From IMG/VR virus record IMGVR_UViG_3300030110_000309, positions 1 to 20,628 of that record: 20,628 nt of DNA; one strand, written 5' to 3'. The notes under the pieces are model-generated. The model saw nothing but the letters and a program-made list of their open reading frames with translations. It was not told where the DNA came from and did not search any database. Shown one piece after another: positions 4,996 through 13,939 of the stretch (its first letter is position 1; each line of letters opens with the position of its first letter). A program made the position numbers and the translations under genes. This DNA is from a virus.

Positions 4996-6241
4996 AGTTT
5001 ATAAGACTAAATACAAACTACCTAAGCTACACCCAGCTCAGCTTGAAGTAGCTAAATCAAAAGCAAGATTCAGAATCTTAGTTGCTGGTCGTAGGTTTGG
5101 TAAGACAAGACTAGGTACATTACTTTGCTTAGCGAAAGCTATGGAAGGTAAGAATGCTTGGTGGGTTGCTCCAACTTATGCAATGGCATTAGAAGGTTGG
5201 AAGACTGTAAGAGACTTAGCTGGTAAGTATGGCATGGAAGTTAAAGAATCAGAGAAGACTGTATATACAAAGTCTGGTGGATTCGTAACAGTAAGAACAG
5301 CAGATAATCCAGATAGACTTCGTGGTGCTGGTTTAGATTTCATTGTATTAGATGAGTGTGCATTCATTAAGGAGCAGACTTGGAAGGAAGTACTAAGACC
5401 AACTCTTACTGAGCGGAAGGGCGGTTGCTTATTTATCTCAACACCAAAAGGAATACAGAACTGGTTCAAAAGACTTTATGATGAAGCAGAGAACAATCCA
5501 GATTGGGAGAGATGGCAGTTCTCAAGCTATGACAATCCAATGATTGATAGAGAAGAACTTACAATAGCTAAGAGAGAGATTGGTTCATTCTTATTTAGTC
5601 AAGAGTATGAAGCTCAGTTTGTTGAACAGTCTGGTGGCTTAATTAAATCAGAATGGTTCAAGTATTACACCAGAGAGACACTTACTGAGTTCAATGAAGA
5701 AGGCAACTACCAAGATTATGTTTATATCCAAACACAAGATGGAGCTGTTCGTTTAGAAGACTTAAAGATATATACAACAGTTGATTTAGCTACAAGTACT
5801 AAAGAGTCTGCTGACTATACAGTTGTAACAACAATCGGACTAGATAATCAAAATAATGTTTATGTTCTTGATGTGATTCGTAAAAGAATAGAAGCTCCAG
5901 ATATAGTAAAGCTGTTAGAGCAAGTATATGAGAAGTGGAATCCAGTATCAATAGGAGTAGAATCAGCAGGATTCCAGTTAGCATTAATTCAAATCATTCG
6001 CAGACAAACTACACTTCCAATAGTAAAGTTAAAGGCAGATAAGGATAAGTTAAGTAGGGCTTTACCATTATCAGCAAAAATGGAAGCTGGTATGGTATTC
6101 TTCCCTAATGATGCTTTGTGGTATTCTGATTTGGAAAAAGAATTGTTAGTATTCCCAAGTGGAGACCATGATGACCAAGTGGATAGTCTTGCTTATGGAA
6201 TATTGCAAGTTGCAAAGAAGAAGACAATAACAGCTTATTGA
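4979..6241 (+). CDS. terL: terminase large subunit
   Basis: 420 aa, normal for the family. ATPase: Walker A AGRRFGKT (36-43), adenine/translocation segment WWVAPTY (61-67), Walker B FIVLDE (121-126), coupling motif ISTPKG (153-158). Nuclease (RNase H-like): VDLA with D269, D279 in SADYTVV, E328 in VESAG, and DHDDQVDSLAYG (396-407) with the last acidic residues. It hydrolyses ATP to push DNA through the portal and cuts concatemers. The ATG at 4979 is preferred over the GTG three bases upstream. The portal gene follows after 7 nt with an AGGAG-like site. All catalytic motifs appear intact. Confidence 0.96.
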   Translation: MDTISKVYKTKYKLPKLHPAQLEVAKSKARFRILVAGRRFGKTRLGTLLCLAKAMEGKNAWWVAPTYAMALEGWKTVRDLAGKYGMEVKESEKTVYTKSGGFVTVRTADNPDRLRGAGLDFIVLDECAFIKEQTWKEVLRPTLTERKGGCLFISTPKGIQNWFKRLYDEAENNPDWERWQFSSYDNPMIDREELTIAKREIGSFLFSQEYEAQFVEQSGGLIKSEWFKYYTRETLTEFNEEGNYQDYVYIQTQDGAVRLEDLKIYTTVDLATSTKESADYTVVTTIGLDNQNNVYVLDVIRKRIEAPDIVKLLEQVYEKWNPVSIGVESAGFQLALIQIIRRQTTLPIVKLKADKDKLSRALPLSAKMEAGMVFFPNDALWYSDLEKELLVFPSGDHDDQVDSLAYGILQVAKKKTITAY

Positions 6242-6248
6242 GGAGAAG

Positions 6249-7961
6249 ATGGCAGAACGAAGGAGCTTCAGAGATTTAGTTTTTGGACAAAGAAGGTTCA
6301 GAGATGATACAACTGGATACAAAAGAACAACAGGTTTCAATTTTTTTAGAGATGACCCTAACGATTTAGTTTATGGTAACTCTTCTTATATCTTAGGATA
6401 TAACTCTACTGCTGGAGATTTTGATATGTCTGGATTGGGCAATGGACAATCTAACTCAGCAGTAACAGCATGTCTTCAAGTATTAGGTGTATCATTCTCA
6501 GAAGCAACACTACAAGTAACTTTTGTTGATGAAGATGGACAACCGCAGTTAATACCTAACCACCCTTTTGGTAATCTAATGAGAAGACCAAATCCTTATA
6601 TGTCTGGAGATGTAGTTCAACAATACATTATGAATGCAATGCATGTATCTGGAGATGCATACTTGATGAAGCAAAAGAATAATGCTGGAGAACTTGTAGC
6701 TCTTTATCCACTTATGCCAGAGCAAATAACTGCTAAAGGTAATAAAACAGATTTAATAACTCACTATGAATATCAATTAGAAAATGGCACTGCGGAAATA
6801 AAGAATACAGATATAGTTCATTTTAGATTAGGACTAGACCCAAAGAACCATAAGAAAGGATTCTCTCCACTTAAAACAGTTCTTAGAGAGATTTATGGAG
6901 ATGAGTCTGCTGGTCAGATGGCAACAGCTTTGTTAGCTAACTCTGGTGTGCCATCAATGTTAATTACACCTAAAGATGATTATGGACTTACTGAAACTGA
7001 AGCTGACCAGATATCAAGAACATATCAACAGAAGGTTGGTGGCAAGAATAAAGGTAAGCCATTGATTCTATCTGGTTCTATGAATGTAGAGAAGTTATCA
7101 TTCTCTCCAAAAGATTTAGACATAGGAGCACTTAGAAGGATTCCAGAAGAGAGAGTATCAGCTGTTCTTGGAGTTCCAGCAATCTTAGCTGGTCTAGGAG
7201 CTGGGCTTGAGAGAGCTACTTACAATAATACTTCTGAGCTTAGAGAGTTCTTTACTGAACAAAAGCTCATACCTTTATGGAGAATGGTATCAGAAGAATT
7301 AACTCAACAAGTATTACTTCCAGACTATAACTCTAATCAAGCTGTATCAGCTGAATATGATTTCTCATCTGTAAGAGCTTTACAAGGAGATGAAAAAGAA
7401 TTATTCGATAAGTTAAATGTCGGAGTACAAGGTGGTTGGATAACAGTTGCTGAAGCCAGAAAACAAGTAGGACTTCCAACAAATGATTCACAAGATGTAT
7501 ATTTGCTTAGCAACTCTGTAATACCAACTCAAGCTAATATGGAGCAACCAGAGCCAGCTCAATTAGAAGAGCCAGAAGCTCCAGAGACTCCAGATGTAGT
7601 AACAGAAGATATGGAAGAGAATCAAGAGAAGGGCATTAAAAGATTTGAAGACAAAGTAGTTAGAAGAATAGATAATCAGTTTTGTGTGATTGCTGAAGAG
7701 TCTGGCAGAAATATGGGTTGCTATCCAACTAGAGAATTAGCTGAAGCTAGATTAGAACAGATATCAAGATATAGTAATAATCCAAAAGCAATGGTAGGTG
7801 TAGATGAATTTACAACAGTTGAAGAAGCTCAAGAGAGAGCAGAAGAGATTGGTTGTAGTGGAACTCATCAACATGATAAAGATGGAAATTTAATTTATAT
7901 GCCATGTTCTACTCATGAAGAGTATGAACAAAGATTATCTGATTACAATGGCTCGGATTGA
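6249..7961 (+). CDS. portal protein, HK97 family, with C-terminal extension
   Basis: 570 aa, longer than the usual 400-450. Residues 1-440 are an HK97-type portal: SAVTACLQVLGVSFSEATLQV (wing start), NPYMSGDVVQQYIMNAMHVSGDAYL, IVHFRLGLDPKNHKKGFSPL, LSFSPKDLDIGALRR, VPAILAGLGAGLERATYNN and an acidic clip/crown linker. It forms the dodecameric DNA gate at one capsid vertex. After a Pro/Glu-rich hinge (about 425-455) come two small Cys-containing modules: FCVIAEESGRNMGCYPTRELAEARL, and EEIGCSGTHQHDKDGN followed by YMPC. Similar modules occur as separate pieces near head genes of other phages (recalled). The last 14 nt overlap the next gene. GAGGAGAAG before the ATG is a good ribosome site. Confidence 0.93.
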   Translation: MAERRSFRDLVFGQRRFRDDTTGYKRTTGFNFFRDDPNDLVYGNSSYILGYNSTAGDFDMSGLGNGQSNSAVTACLQVLGVSFSEATLQVTFVDEDGQPQLIPNHPFGNLMRRPNPYMSGDVVQQYIMNAMHVSGDAYLMKQKNNAGELVALYPLMPEQITAKGNKTDLITHYEYQLENGTAEIKNTDIVHFRLGLDPKNHKKGFSPLKTVLREIYGDESAGQMATALLANSGVPSMLITPKDDYGLTETEADQISRTYQQKVGGKNKGKPLILSGSMNVEKLSFSPKDLDIGALRRIPEERVSAVLGVPAILAGLGAGLERATYNNTSELREFFTEQKLIPLWRMVSEELTQQVLLPDYNSNQAVSAEYDFSSVRALQGDEKELFDKLNVGVQGGWITVAEARKQVGLPTNDSQDVYLLSNSVIPTQANMEQPEPAQLEEPEAPETPDVVTEDMEENQEKGIKRFEDKVVRRIDNQFCVIAEESGRNMGCYPTRELAEARLEQISRYSNNPKAMVGVDEFTTVEEAQERAEEIGCSGTHQHDKDGNLIYMPCSTHEEYEQRLSDYNGSD

Positions 7962-9828
7962 GGATTTATCTGCTGGAGATGCAGTAAGCTGGTCAATACC
8001 AAAACCACCACAAGAAGATTCAATAGCTCATGGAATTATTAAATCACTGAACAGAGAAGATGAAACTGCTACGATTCGAGTATGGGCAATATTAGAGAAT
8101 GGAGAACATGAGGAAACTGACAGAGATGTTGAAATTGAAGTGGGAAGACTTCGGACAATATCTAATTTCGTTAATGAAGAGAGTAAGCAAGTTTCTGCAA
8201 GAGTTGAGCGAGTACTTAGAGACAAAGTAGAAGAGCACAACGCAGACAATCCTAAATACAGAGCTACCTTAAGAATGCTCGAAGCAGTATTCAAAAGAGG
8301 TATTGGAGCTTATAGAACTAATCCATCATCAGTTCGTGGTAATGTTCGTTCAGCTGACCAATGGGCTTATGCTAGAGTAAATGCATTCTTAAGAGCATTG
8401 AGAACTGGTAAGTTCCCAAGAAGTGCATTCGATACAGATTTACTTCCAAGCAACCACCCACTTAGTTCTAAATCTTATGAAGGTAAAGAAGTTGGCACAG
8501 TTCCACAGTTCATAAGAGATAATGCACGAAGAGGATTAGATAATCTTAAGTATGCTGGTTCTGGTCTTAGAGATAAAACTAAAAGAGAAGCCAGAGCTAT
8601 GGCTAATGGTCAGATATCAGAAGATAAAGCAATCCGCATGAATGCATGGCTACTAAGGCACGAATCAGACTTAGCTTCAGAAAGAGCGAATGAATATCTT
8701 CGTGGAGAGACTGAGAAAATGACAGCTGGTCAAGTTGCTTGGTTGCTTTGGGGTGGAGACTTAGATAAAAGAAATAGAATGCGAGCACAAAAGTGGGCAG
8801 AGAGACAAGTCAATCGTATTAGAGATGAGAAGAACTTTGAATCAGCTTCTGAACTTATTAAAAGAAGGCAGATGCTTAGAGACTCTGAATGGGAAGTTAG
8901 ATTAAATAGATTTAGAACAAAACAAACTAGGAATACAGTTTATGAACAATATGACAAACTTATTGGAGATTGGGATTTTGAATTAGCAAAACAATATTTT
9001 GGATTACTTGATGGACAAAGGAAAGCAATCAATAAAGTACTTGCAGAGAATCCACCTACAATAGTTGGAATTGAAATCTTAGTAAATAATGCAATAGACC
9101 AGACAACTACTAAGTGGCAAGAAGATTTAATACCAGTGTATGAGTCTATGGCTTTAGACTTTGCATTCTTACAAACAACATTCCTACTTCCAGATGAAAA
9201 AGATAATGCAGTATTTACAACAGCAGAGCAAGAGAGAATAACCAGAGCAAGAAGAAGAAGACCCCGCAAAGAGATTATTGAAGAAGGTTTGTACCCAAGA
9301 AGAAGAGGTGGTGCAAGATTACCAATAAACAGACAATCGTTTAACAAAGAGTCTGCTAAGTTCGTGCAACAGAGATTAGATACATTCTTACCCGACATGT
9401 CTAAGACTGCTAAAGCAAACTTAAACAGAGCTTTAAGGAAATCGTTTGATAGTGCAAGTGAGCTTGGTCTTACTGGTAGAGAGTTAGAAAACTTTATTAG
9501 AAAGGACATCTCAAAAGTAATTGGTAAGAAGAATCTAGGCAGAGCTATGAATATTGCTAGAACAGAAGGTTCAGCTATATCAAACTTTGCTATGAATGAA
9601 TCAGCTAAGGGTACAGGATTATCTTTAACTAAAGAGTGGCTTACGCAAAGAGATGGTAAAGTAAGAAATAGTCATTTGTTTGCAGATGGACTTGAAGTTG
9701 GAATGAACGAAGCATTTGTTATTTCTGGGTATAAGTTGAATTATCCAGCAGATAGTAGCAATGGTGCTCCAGCTGGTTTAGTATGTAATTGTAGATGTAC
9801 ATTGATTTACCATGAGAAGAGGATATAA
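7948..9828 (+). CDS. multi-domain head morphogenesis protein (Mu F-like / SPP1 gp7-like)
   Basis: 626 aa from ATG 7948; an ATG at 7915 would add 11 residues, lies deeper in the portal gene and gives a less natural N-terminus. Residues 5-70 form a small beta domain (SAGDAVSWSIPKP ... HGIIKSL ... EIEVGRLRTI) resembling DUF2945/HVA1-type proteins. Residues 85-175 form a helical module (GIGAYRTNPSSVRG, QWAYARVNAFLRAL, FDTDLLPSNHP). Residues about 270-530 are a long charged, helix-rich region. Residues 537-626 are the Mu F-like head domain: ARTEGSAISN, EWLTQRDGKVRNSH and CNCRCTLIY. The Mu F-like/SPP1 gp7 family associates with the portal and remains in or is ejected from the head. The fusion is unusually long. 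Confidence 0.85.
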   Translation: MARIEDLSAGDAVSWSIPKPPQEDSIAHGIIKSLNREDETATIRVWAILENGEHEETDRDVEIEVGRLRTISNFVNEESKQVSARVERVLRDKVEEHNADNPKYRATLRMLEAVFKRGIGAYRTNPSSVRGNVRSADQWAYARVNAFLRALRTGKFPRSAFDTDLLPSNHPLSSKSYEGKEVGTVPQFIRDNARRGLDNLKYAGSGLRDKTKREARAMANGQISEDKAIRMNAWLLRHESDLASERANEYLRGETEKMTAGQVAWLLWGGDLDKRNRMRAQKWAERQVNRIRDEKNFESASELIKRRQMLRDSEWEVRLNRFRTKQTRNTVYEQYDKLIGDWDFELAKQYFGLLDGQRKAINKVLAENPPTIVGIEILVNNAIDQTTTKWQEDLIPVYESMALDFAFLQTTFLLPDEKDNAVFTTAEQERITRARRRRPRKEIIEEGLYPRRRGGARLPINRQSFNKESAKFVQQRLDTFLPDMSKTAKANLNRALRKSFDSASELGLTGRELENFIRKDISKVIGKKNLGRAMNIARTEGSAISNFAMNESAKGTGLSLTKEWLTQRDGKVRNSHLFADGLEVGMNEAFVISGYKLNYPADSSNGAPAGLVCNCRCTLIYHEKRI

Positions 9829-9830
9829 GA

Positions 9831-10622
9831 ATGGATAGAGAAAAATTTGAGTCTAAGACCATAGACTTAAAAACAGTTAATGAAGTAGAAGGTAAAGTTG
9901 AAGCAGTTTTTTCTGTATTCAATGAGATAGATTCTGATGGAGATGTAGTTCTTCCTAACTCAATTAAATCTGGTTATGGAGAGAATGGTGTAGCAATGGT
10001 CTGGGCTCACGACTGGAAGAAGCCAATAGGTCGTGGCGAGATTGTATCTGATGAAGGCAAAGCTACATTCAAAGGTCAATTCATAATGGATACCCAAGAA
10101 GGTAGAGATGCTTATGCAACAGTAAAAGCTATGGGAGATTTACAGCAATGGTCTTTTGGATATGAAGTATTAGATTCAGAGAATGGTTCATTTCAAAAAG
10201 ATGGTAAATCTAGTGATGCTCGCTATTTAAAAGAATTAAAAGTATGGGAAGTAAGCCCAGTTCTAGTAGGAGCAAATCAAAATACATATACAGTAGGTGT
10301 TAAAGAAAAGTCAGAGAATAACTCTGGTTTGACATTAGCAGATGAGTCAGATGAGTTACTTAATAATTTGTCTGCTCTTCTTATGAGATTCAAAGAGCTA
10401 ACTGCTTTGAGACTCAAAAAAGAAAAAACATTGTCAGATAATTCAACAAGTATTCTGATGAATCTACAAGATGCACTTCAAGAAGCATATCAAGATTTAA
10501 ATACTTATTTAGATGTTGGTGCTTCAGAAGAACTTAAAGATGAAGTAGATACAGTTGATGCAACTACATTGTTATTAGAAACAAATAGGGTTTTAGCTGA
10601 TAGCTATGACCCAGAAATATAG
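9831..10622 (+). CDS. prohead protease, HK97 gp4 / S78 family
   Basis: 263 aa. The catalytic triad of the S78 (herpesvirus-like) protease is visible: H60 in MVWAHDW, S108 in QQWSFGYEV and E140 in KVWEVSPVLVGA. The protease core covers about residues 8-160. Residues 165-263 form an acidic helical extension (ALLMRFKELTALRLKKEK, LQDALQEAYQDLNTYL) that may act as a scaffold-like tail; this is inference. It cleaves the N-terminal delta region of the capsid protein and itself during head maturation. It starts two nt after the previous stop; the next gene (capsid) follows with AGGAG. It is a standard neighbour in HK97-type head clusters. Confidence 0.93.
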   Translation: MDREKFESKTIDLKTVNEVEGKVEAVFSVFNEIDSDGDVVLPNSIKSGYGENGVAMVWAHDWKKPIGRGEIVSDEGKATFKGQFIMDTQEGRDAYATVKAMGDLQQWSFGYEVLDSENGSFQKDGKSSDARYLKELKVWEVSPVLVGANQNTYTVGVKEKSENNSGLTLADESDELLNNLSALLMRFKELTALRLKKEKTLSDNSTSILMNLQDALQEAYQDLNTYLDVGASEELKDEVDTVDATTLLLETNRVLADSYDPEI

Positions 10623-10634
10623 GAGAAAAACTTT

Positions 10635-11891
10635 ATGCCAAAATTAGAAGAGCTAAAGAAACAACTCCACGAACTCAGAGAGAACACACTTAGTGAGTAC
10701 AAAGAATTCGAAGCAGTAGATTTCGATTCTGAGAAAAAAGAAGAGTGGGCTAAAAGAAATGAGAAAATGGCGGAACTTGTTACACAAGTTAAAGAAGCCA
10801 CACAAATTGAATCCGAGAGAAAAGCTATGGAGACAGAGCTTGAAGCTGGTAAAGCAGTAGAGCCAAAGGCAATACATACTGAAGCAGTAGAAGCTAAAGA
10901 AGCATACAAAACTGTTGGAGAACAATTAATTGATTCAAATGCATATAAAGGTTATATGGAATCTGGACAAAAAAACATTTCTTCTGAGTTAAAGTGGAAT
11001 CCAAAGTATGAGTTTAAAACAACTCTTACAGAATCTGGATACCCACCAGCAGTAACTAGGTCAGACTTAGTAGTACCTACTGCTGTCAGAAATCCAAACA
11101 ATGTTTTGGACTTAATTGATACAATCAATACTGACCAGTACCAATACAAGTACCTAGAAGAAAGCACATTTACTAATAACTCTACTGCAACAGCAGAAGG
11201 TGGAGCTCTTGGAGAAAATGCATTAGCATTTACTGAAAAAACAGAGAGCATTAGAAAAATTGGTTCTTTCTTACCAGTTACTGAGGAACTACTTGCTGAT
11301 GTTTCAGCAGTACAGGGTTATCTTGATTCAAGATTACAAACAATGGTTCAACTTGCTGTAACCGACCAGCTTATTGCTGGTTCTGGTTCTGGAGCAAACT
11401 TAACAGGTCTATTAAATGTATCTGGAATCAACACTTTTGATTTCAGCTCATTCGGTGGAAACCTAAAGAGAATTGGACAAATTTATGAAGCAATCACTGA
11501 AATTCAGAAGGATAGCTTCTTAAGCCCAGATGCAATAATTATGCACCCTTCAGACTGGTATCAAGTCGTAACTGAAGTCAATGCAGTAACAACAAGTGGT
11601 TCATTGAATCCACTATTCGTTGGTGCAGGACAATTCGGTGGAACTGTCGGAGCAACCCTTTGGGGATTGCCAGTAGTTCTTGATACAACAAGACCAGCTG
11701 GAACTGCAATAGTTGGAGTATTCGGTGGCGGACAAGCATGTCATATTGTCGCAAGACAAGGTATGGAAGTTGCTATGTCTGATTCACATGATGAGAACTT
11801 TGTAAAAGATATTATGGTAATGAAGGCAACAGTCAGATTGGGATTCCCAGTTTATAGACCAACTGCATTCTGTACCATTACAAACATCTAA
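10635..11891 (+). CDS. major capsid protein, HK97 fold
   Basis: 418 aa. Residues 1 to about 100 are a charged coiled-coil delta region (LEELKKQLHELRENTLSEY ... AELVTQVKEATQIESERKAM) that serves as built-in scaffold and is normally removed by the S78 protease. The rest is the HK97 fold: VPTAVRNPNNVLDLIDT, IRKIGSFLPVTEELLADVSAV, LAVTDQLIAGSGSGANLTGLL, DAIIMHPSDWYQV and LPVVLDTTRPAGTAIVG. AGGAG lies just before the ATG (10621-10625). A stable hairpin follows the gene, so it may end a strong transcript. The exact protease cleavage site cannot be told from sequence. Confidence 0.95.
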   Translation: MPKLEELKKQLHELRENTLSEYKEFEAVDFDSEKKEEWAKRNEKMAELVTQVKEATQIESERKAMETELEAGKAVEPKAIHTEAVEAKEAYKTVGEQLIDSNAYKGYMESGQKNISSELKWNPKYEFKTTLTESGYPPAVTRSDLVVPTAVRNPNNVLDLIDTINTDQYQYKYLEESTFTNNSTATAEGGALGENALAFTEKTESIRKIGSFLPVTEELLADVSAVQGYLDSRLQTMVQLAVTDQLIAGSGSGANLTGLLNVSGINTFDFSSFGGNLKRIGQIYEAITEIQKDSFLSPDAIIMHPSDWYQVVTEVNAVTTSGSLNPLFVGAGQFGGTVGATLWGLPVVLDTTRPAGTAIVGVFGGGQACHIVARQGMEVAMSDSHDENFVKDIMVMKATVRLGFPVYRPTAFCTITNI

Positions 11892-11913
11892 GAGATTAGA
11901 TATTGACTATTAT

Positions 11914-11940
11914 GAGCCATCATTCGTATGGTGGCTCTTT
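11914..11940 (+). terminator. hairpin after the major capsid gene, terminator-like
   Basis: Arms 11914-11923 and 11928-11937 pair over ten bp (one G-T pair) around the loop TCGT, and TTT follows (11938-11940). The T-run is short, so it may be a partial terminator or an mRNA-stabilising stem rather than a full stop. It lies in the only sizeable gap of the head cluster, which would favour high capsid-message levels relative to downstream genes. Confidence 0.6.
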
Positions 11941-11956
11941 AGTCGGAGAGGTAAAA

Positions 11957-12148
11957 ATGGAATTAAAAAAAGATATTTATATGAATGATGCAGGCGAATG
12001 CATGGAGACAACTGATGGACTACCTAAAGGTTGGCGTAAAGGCAAACTCATGGGTAAAAAAGGTCAAGAGATGTCAGATGCAGACTACAAAGCATTAAAT
12101 ATTATTGCTAAAAAAGCACAAGCTCCAAAAGAGAATAAAGGTAAGTAA
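11957..12148 (+). CDS. small hypothetical protein downstream of capsid
   Basis: 63 aa from the ATG at 11957, preceded by GGAGAGG at good spacing. An in-frame TTG at 11903 would run through the hairpin and has no ribosome site, so it is rejected. The sequence (MELKKDIYMNDAGECMETTD, then a Lys/Gly-rich stretch KGWRKGKLMGKKGQEM) is basic and hydrophilic with one Cys. Small basic genes in this position are common in HK97-type clusters and sometimes encode minor head or joining proteins, but none is recognised here. Confidence 0.7.
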   Translation: MELKKDIYMNDAGECMETTDGLPKGWRKGKLMGKKGQEMSDADYKALNIIAKKAQAPKENKGK

Positions 12149-12154
12149 TAATCA

Positions 12155-12775
12155 ATGGCGGTAGTAAATGGATATGCTACTTTAGCTGAATTAAAAACTT
12201 ACATTGGTCTAAGTGGTTCGGGACAAGATACTAACTTAGAGAATGCTATTAATGGTGCGAGTAGGCAGATAGATGCAATAACTGGAAGGTTCTTTTATCA
12301 GACAAGTTCTGAAGCAAAGTACTTTACTCCAGATAATAGAATATTTCTTGTCGTACCAGATATATCAACACCTAGTGGTTTAGTTGTACAACTAGATACT
12401 AATGATGATGGCACACATGATAAAACTATAACTATTAACACTGACTTCTTTTTAAAACCAATAGATGCTGGAAACCAAGTTGATGGAGAAGAGTTCGCTC
12501 CAATAACAGAGATTGCAATATTAGATACAAGAAGCTCAGAACGATTTGACCCTACAATCGTAAAGAATGTAAAAGTTACTGCACAGTTTGGATATAGTGC
12601 AGTTCCAAAAGCAATCAAACAAGCATGCTTAATACAAGCATTAAGATTATTTAAAAGGAAAGATGCTCCATTTAATATTCTTGGTAATGAACAAACTGGA
12701 CAGATAGAACTCTTCAACAAGTTTGACCCAGATGCAAGAGAACTCATAAAGGGTTATATAAAGAATAAACTCTAA
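12155..12775 (+). CDS. head-tail connector protein (gp6-like)
   Basis: 206 aa. The N-terminal helical segment (YATLAELKTYIGLSGSGQDTNLENAINGASRQIDAITGRFF) and the C-terminal helices (AVPKAIKQACLIQALRLFKRKD) are typical of HK97 gp6/SPP1 gp15-like adaptor proteins, which form the ring under the portal. The middle (about 50-140) is a beta-rich insertion. It lies between capsid and gp10-like genes, as expected. Its TAA overlaps the next ATG (taATG). Confidence 0.82.
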   Translation: MAVVNGYATLAELKTYIGLSGSGQDTNLENAINGASRQIDAITGRFFYQTSSEAKYFTPDNRIFLVVPDISTPSGLVVQLDTNDDGTHDKTITINTDFFLKPIDAGNQVDGEEFAPITEIAILDTRSSERFDPTIVKNVKVTAQFGYSAVPKAIKQACLIQALRLFKRKDAPFNILGNEQTGQIELFNKFDPDARELIKGYIKNKL

Positions 12776-13305
12776 TGGCTTCAACTGATATTACATTTAA
12801 AATCACTGGAGCTGAAAATCTAAAGAAGAGATTAAAAGCCAATAACTTATTAATGACACCACTTCGAAACTATATGAATGGTGCTGGCAAAATAATTAAA
12901 GAGAAATCAAAAGAACATGCTCCAGTTGATACTGGTGCTCTTAAAAGAAGTATTAAATACACTAGAGTAAAAAATACTGGAAGGATTCCTACTAAGGTAA
13001 AGATATTTGCTTCTGCTCCACATGCATCTTTTGTGCATGGTAATCCAAATAAAAAACTTAGAATGAGCGAACCATTTAACAGAACTAGACCACACTTTCC
13101 ACCAGTTAAAGCACTCACTGGTTGGGCAAAAAGACATGGCATGAATCCATATATGGTTGCTAATGCAATAGCCCAAAAGGGTACTCCAATAGTTCCATTC
13201 TTAAAAATGGGTTTCAGAGATTCCGCTCCAGAGAGAAAAGTATTATTATCAGTAGCAGGAAAACAAATAGAACGACAATTTAAGAAAGGAAGGAAAAAAG
13301 TATAA
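12775..13305 (+). CDS. HK97 gp10-like head-tail joining protein
   Basis: 176 aa. The family signature HAPVDTGALKRSIKY (44-58) is followed by a beta-hairpin region (KVKIFASAPHASFVHGNPNK) and, near the C-terminus, PFLKMGFRDSAPE. Proteins of this family are head-completion or tail-joining components. A 40-residue insertion (RTRPHFPPVKALTGWAKRHG) sits before the conserved end, as in actinophage and Gram-positive members with an FxP/W-rich loop. It is coupled on both sides by taATG overlaps. Confidence 0.85.
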   Translation: MASTDITFKITGAENLKKRLKANNLLMTPLRNYMNGAGKIIKEKSKEHAPVDTGALKRSIKYTRVKNTGRIPTKVKIFASAPHASFVHGNPNKKLRMSEPFNRTRPHFPPVKALTGWAKRHGMNPYMVANAIAQKGTPIVPFLKMGFRDSAPERKVLLSVAGKQIERQFKKGRKKV

Positions 13306-13712
13306 TGGCTTCTTTATCATCAATAAGGTCTGGCATAGCAACTAACTTAGGAGATATATCTTCCTTAACTGTTTTTGGTTATGTGCCAGACTCTATTGAA
13401 CCACCAACTGCTGTTGTAGGAGTTGTAGATAATATTGAGTATGATTCAACAATGGCTCGTGGTGCAGATACTTATAACATTCCAGTTTTTCTTTATGTAA
13501 GCAGAGTTGATGCTCAAGATGCTCAAGATACATTAGATGCATACTTAGCTTCAAGTGGAGCTAGCTCAGTGAAAGCAAAAGTAGAATCTGATATAACATT
13601 GGGTGGAGTAGCACAATCTGTTAGAGTGGTAGAAGCAGACAACTATGGAGTCTATACTATAAACAACATAGACTACTTAGGAGTCGAATTTATGATTGAG
13701 GTAATAGCATGA
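13305..13712 (+). CDS. tail terminator-like protein
   Basis: 135 aa. SLSSIRSGIATNLGDI at the N-terminus, YVPDSIEPPTAVVGV, an internal Asp/Ala-rich helix (DAQDAQDTLDAYLASSG) and the C-terminal beta strands NIDYLGVEFMIEVIA match the layout of small tail-completion proteins (lambda U/HK97 gp11-like) that cap the tube next to the connector. Assignment rests on size, fold pattern and position between gp10-like and tail tube genes; sequence identity is low. Its TGA overlaps the next ATG (ATGA). Confidence 0.7.
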   Translation: MASLSSIRSGIATNLGDISSLTVFGYVPDSIEPPTAVVGVVDNIEYDSTMARGADTYNIPVFLYVSRVDAQDAQDTLDAYLASSGASSVKAKVESDITLGGVAQSVRVVEADNYGVYTINNIDYLGVEFMIEVIA

Positions 13713-13939
13713 GTTATATAGTTATGAGTGGCATTGATGTCAAAGATAAACGCATTGAAGCTGGCACAAAAGTTACTAAACAAGATTTAGGTAAATCATT
13801 CAAATGGTTACTTGAACAAGGTATAGTATTAGATGAAAAAGATGTGGAGAGAGCTAGAGATGAAAAAGGAAATTTTATAGCTGATGACCCAGATACTCCA
13901 GATGTTGATGAAGCATGGGTCAAGAAGGAAGAAGAATAA
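13709..13939 (+). CDS. small conserved-type protein in the tail cluster
   Basis: 76 aa. The pattern YIVMSGIDVKDKRIEAGTKV, then GKSFKWLLEQGIVL, resembles small proteins found just before the major tail gene in many actinophages (recalled, function unknown). The C-terminal third is acidic and Pro/Asp-rich (IADDPDTPDVDEAWVKKEEE). Coupled by ATGA upstream and taATG downstream, so it is part of the tail translation unit. Confidence 0.7.
   Translation: MSYIVMSGIDVKDKRIEAGTKVTKQDLGKSFKWLLEQGIVLDEKDVERARDEKGNFIADDPDTPDVDEAWVKKEEE

Noticed and set aside
8940-9509. 189-aa open frame on the minus strand
   Set aside because: Lies entirely opposite the head morphogenesis gene; Ser/Leu-rich, no family features, no promoter or ribosome site. 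A shadow of codon usage on the other strand, like the remaining minus-strand frames.
11903-11956. TTG start extending the small gene after capsid by 18 residues
   Set aside because: The extension reads through the terminator-like hairpin, while GGAGAGG sits correctly before the ATG at 11957.
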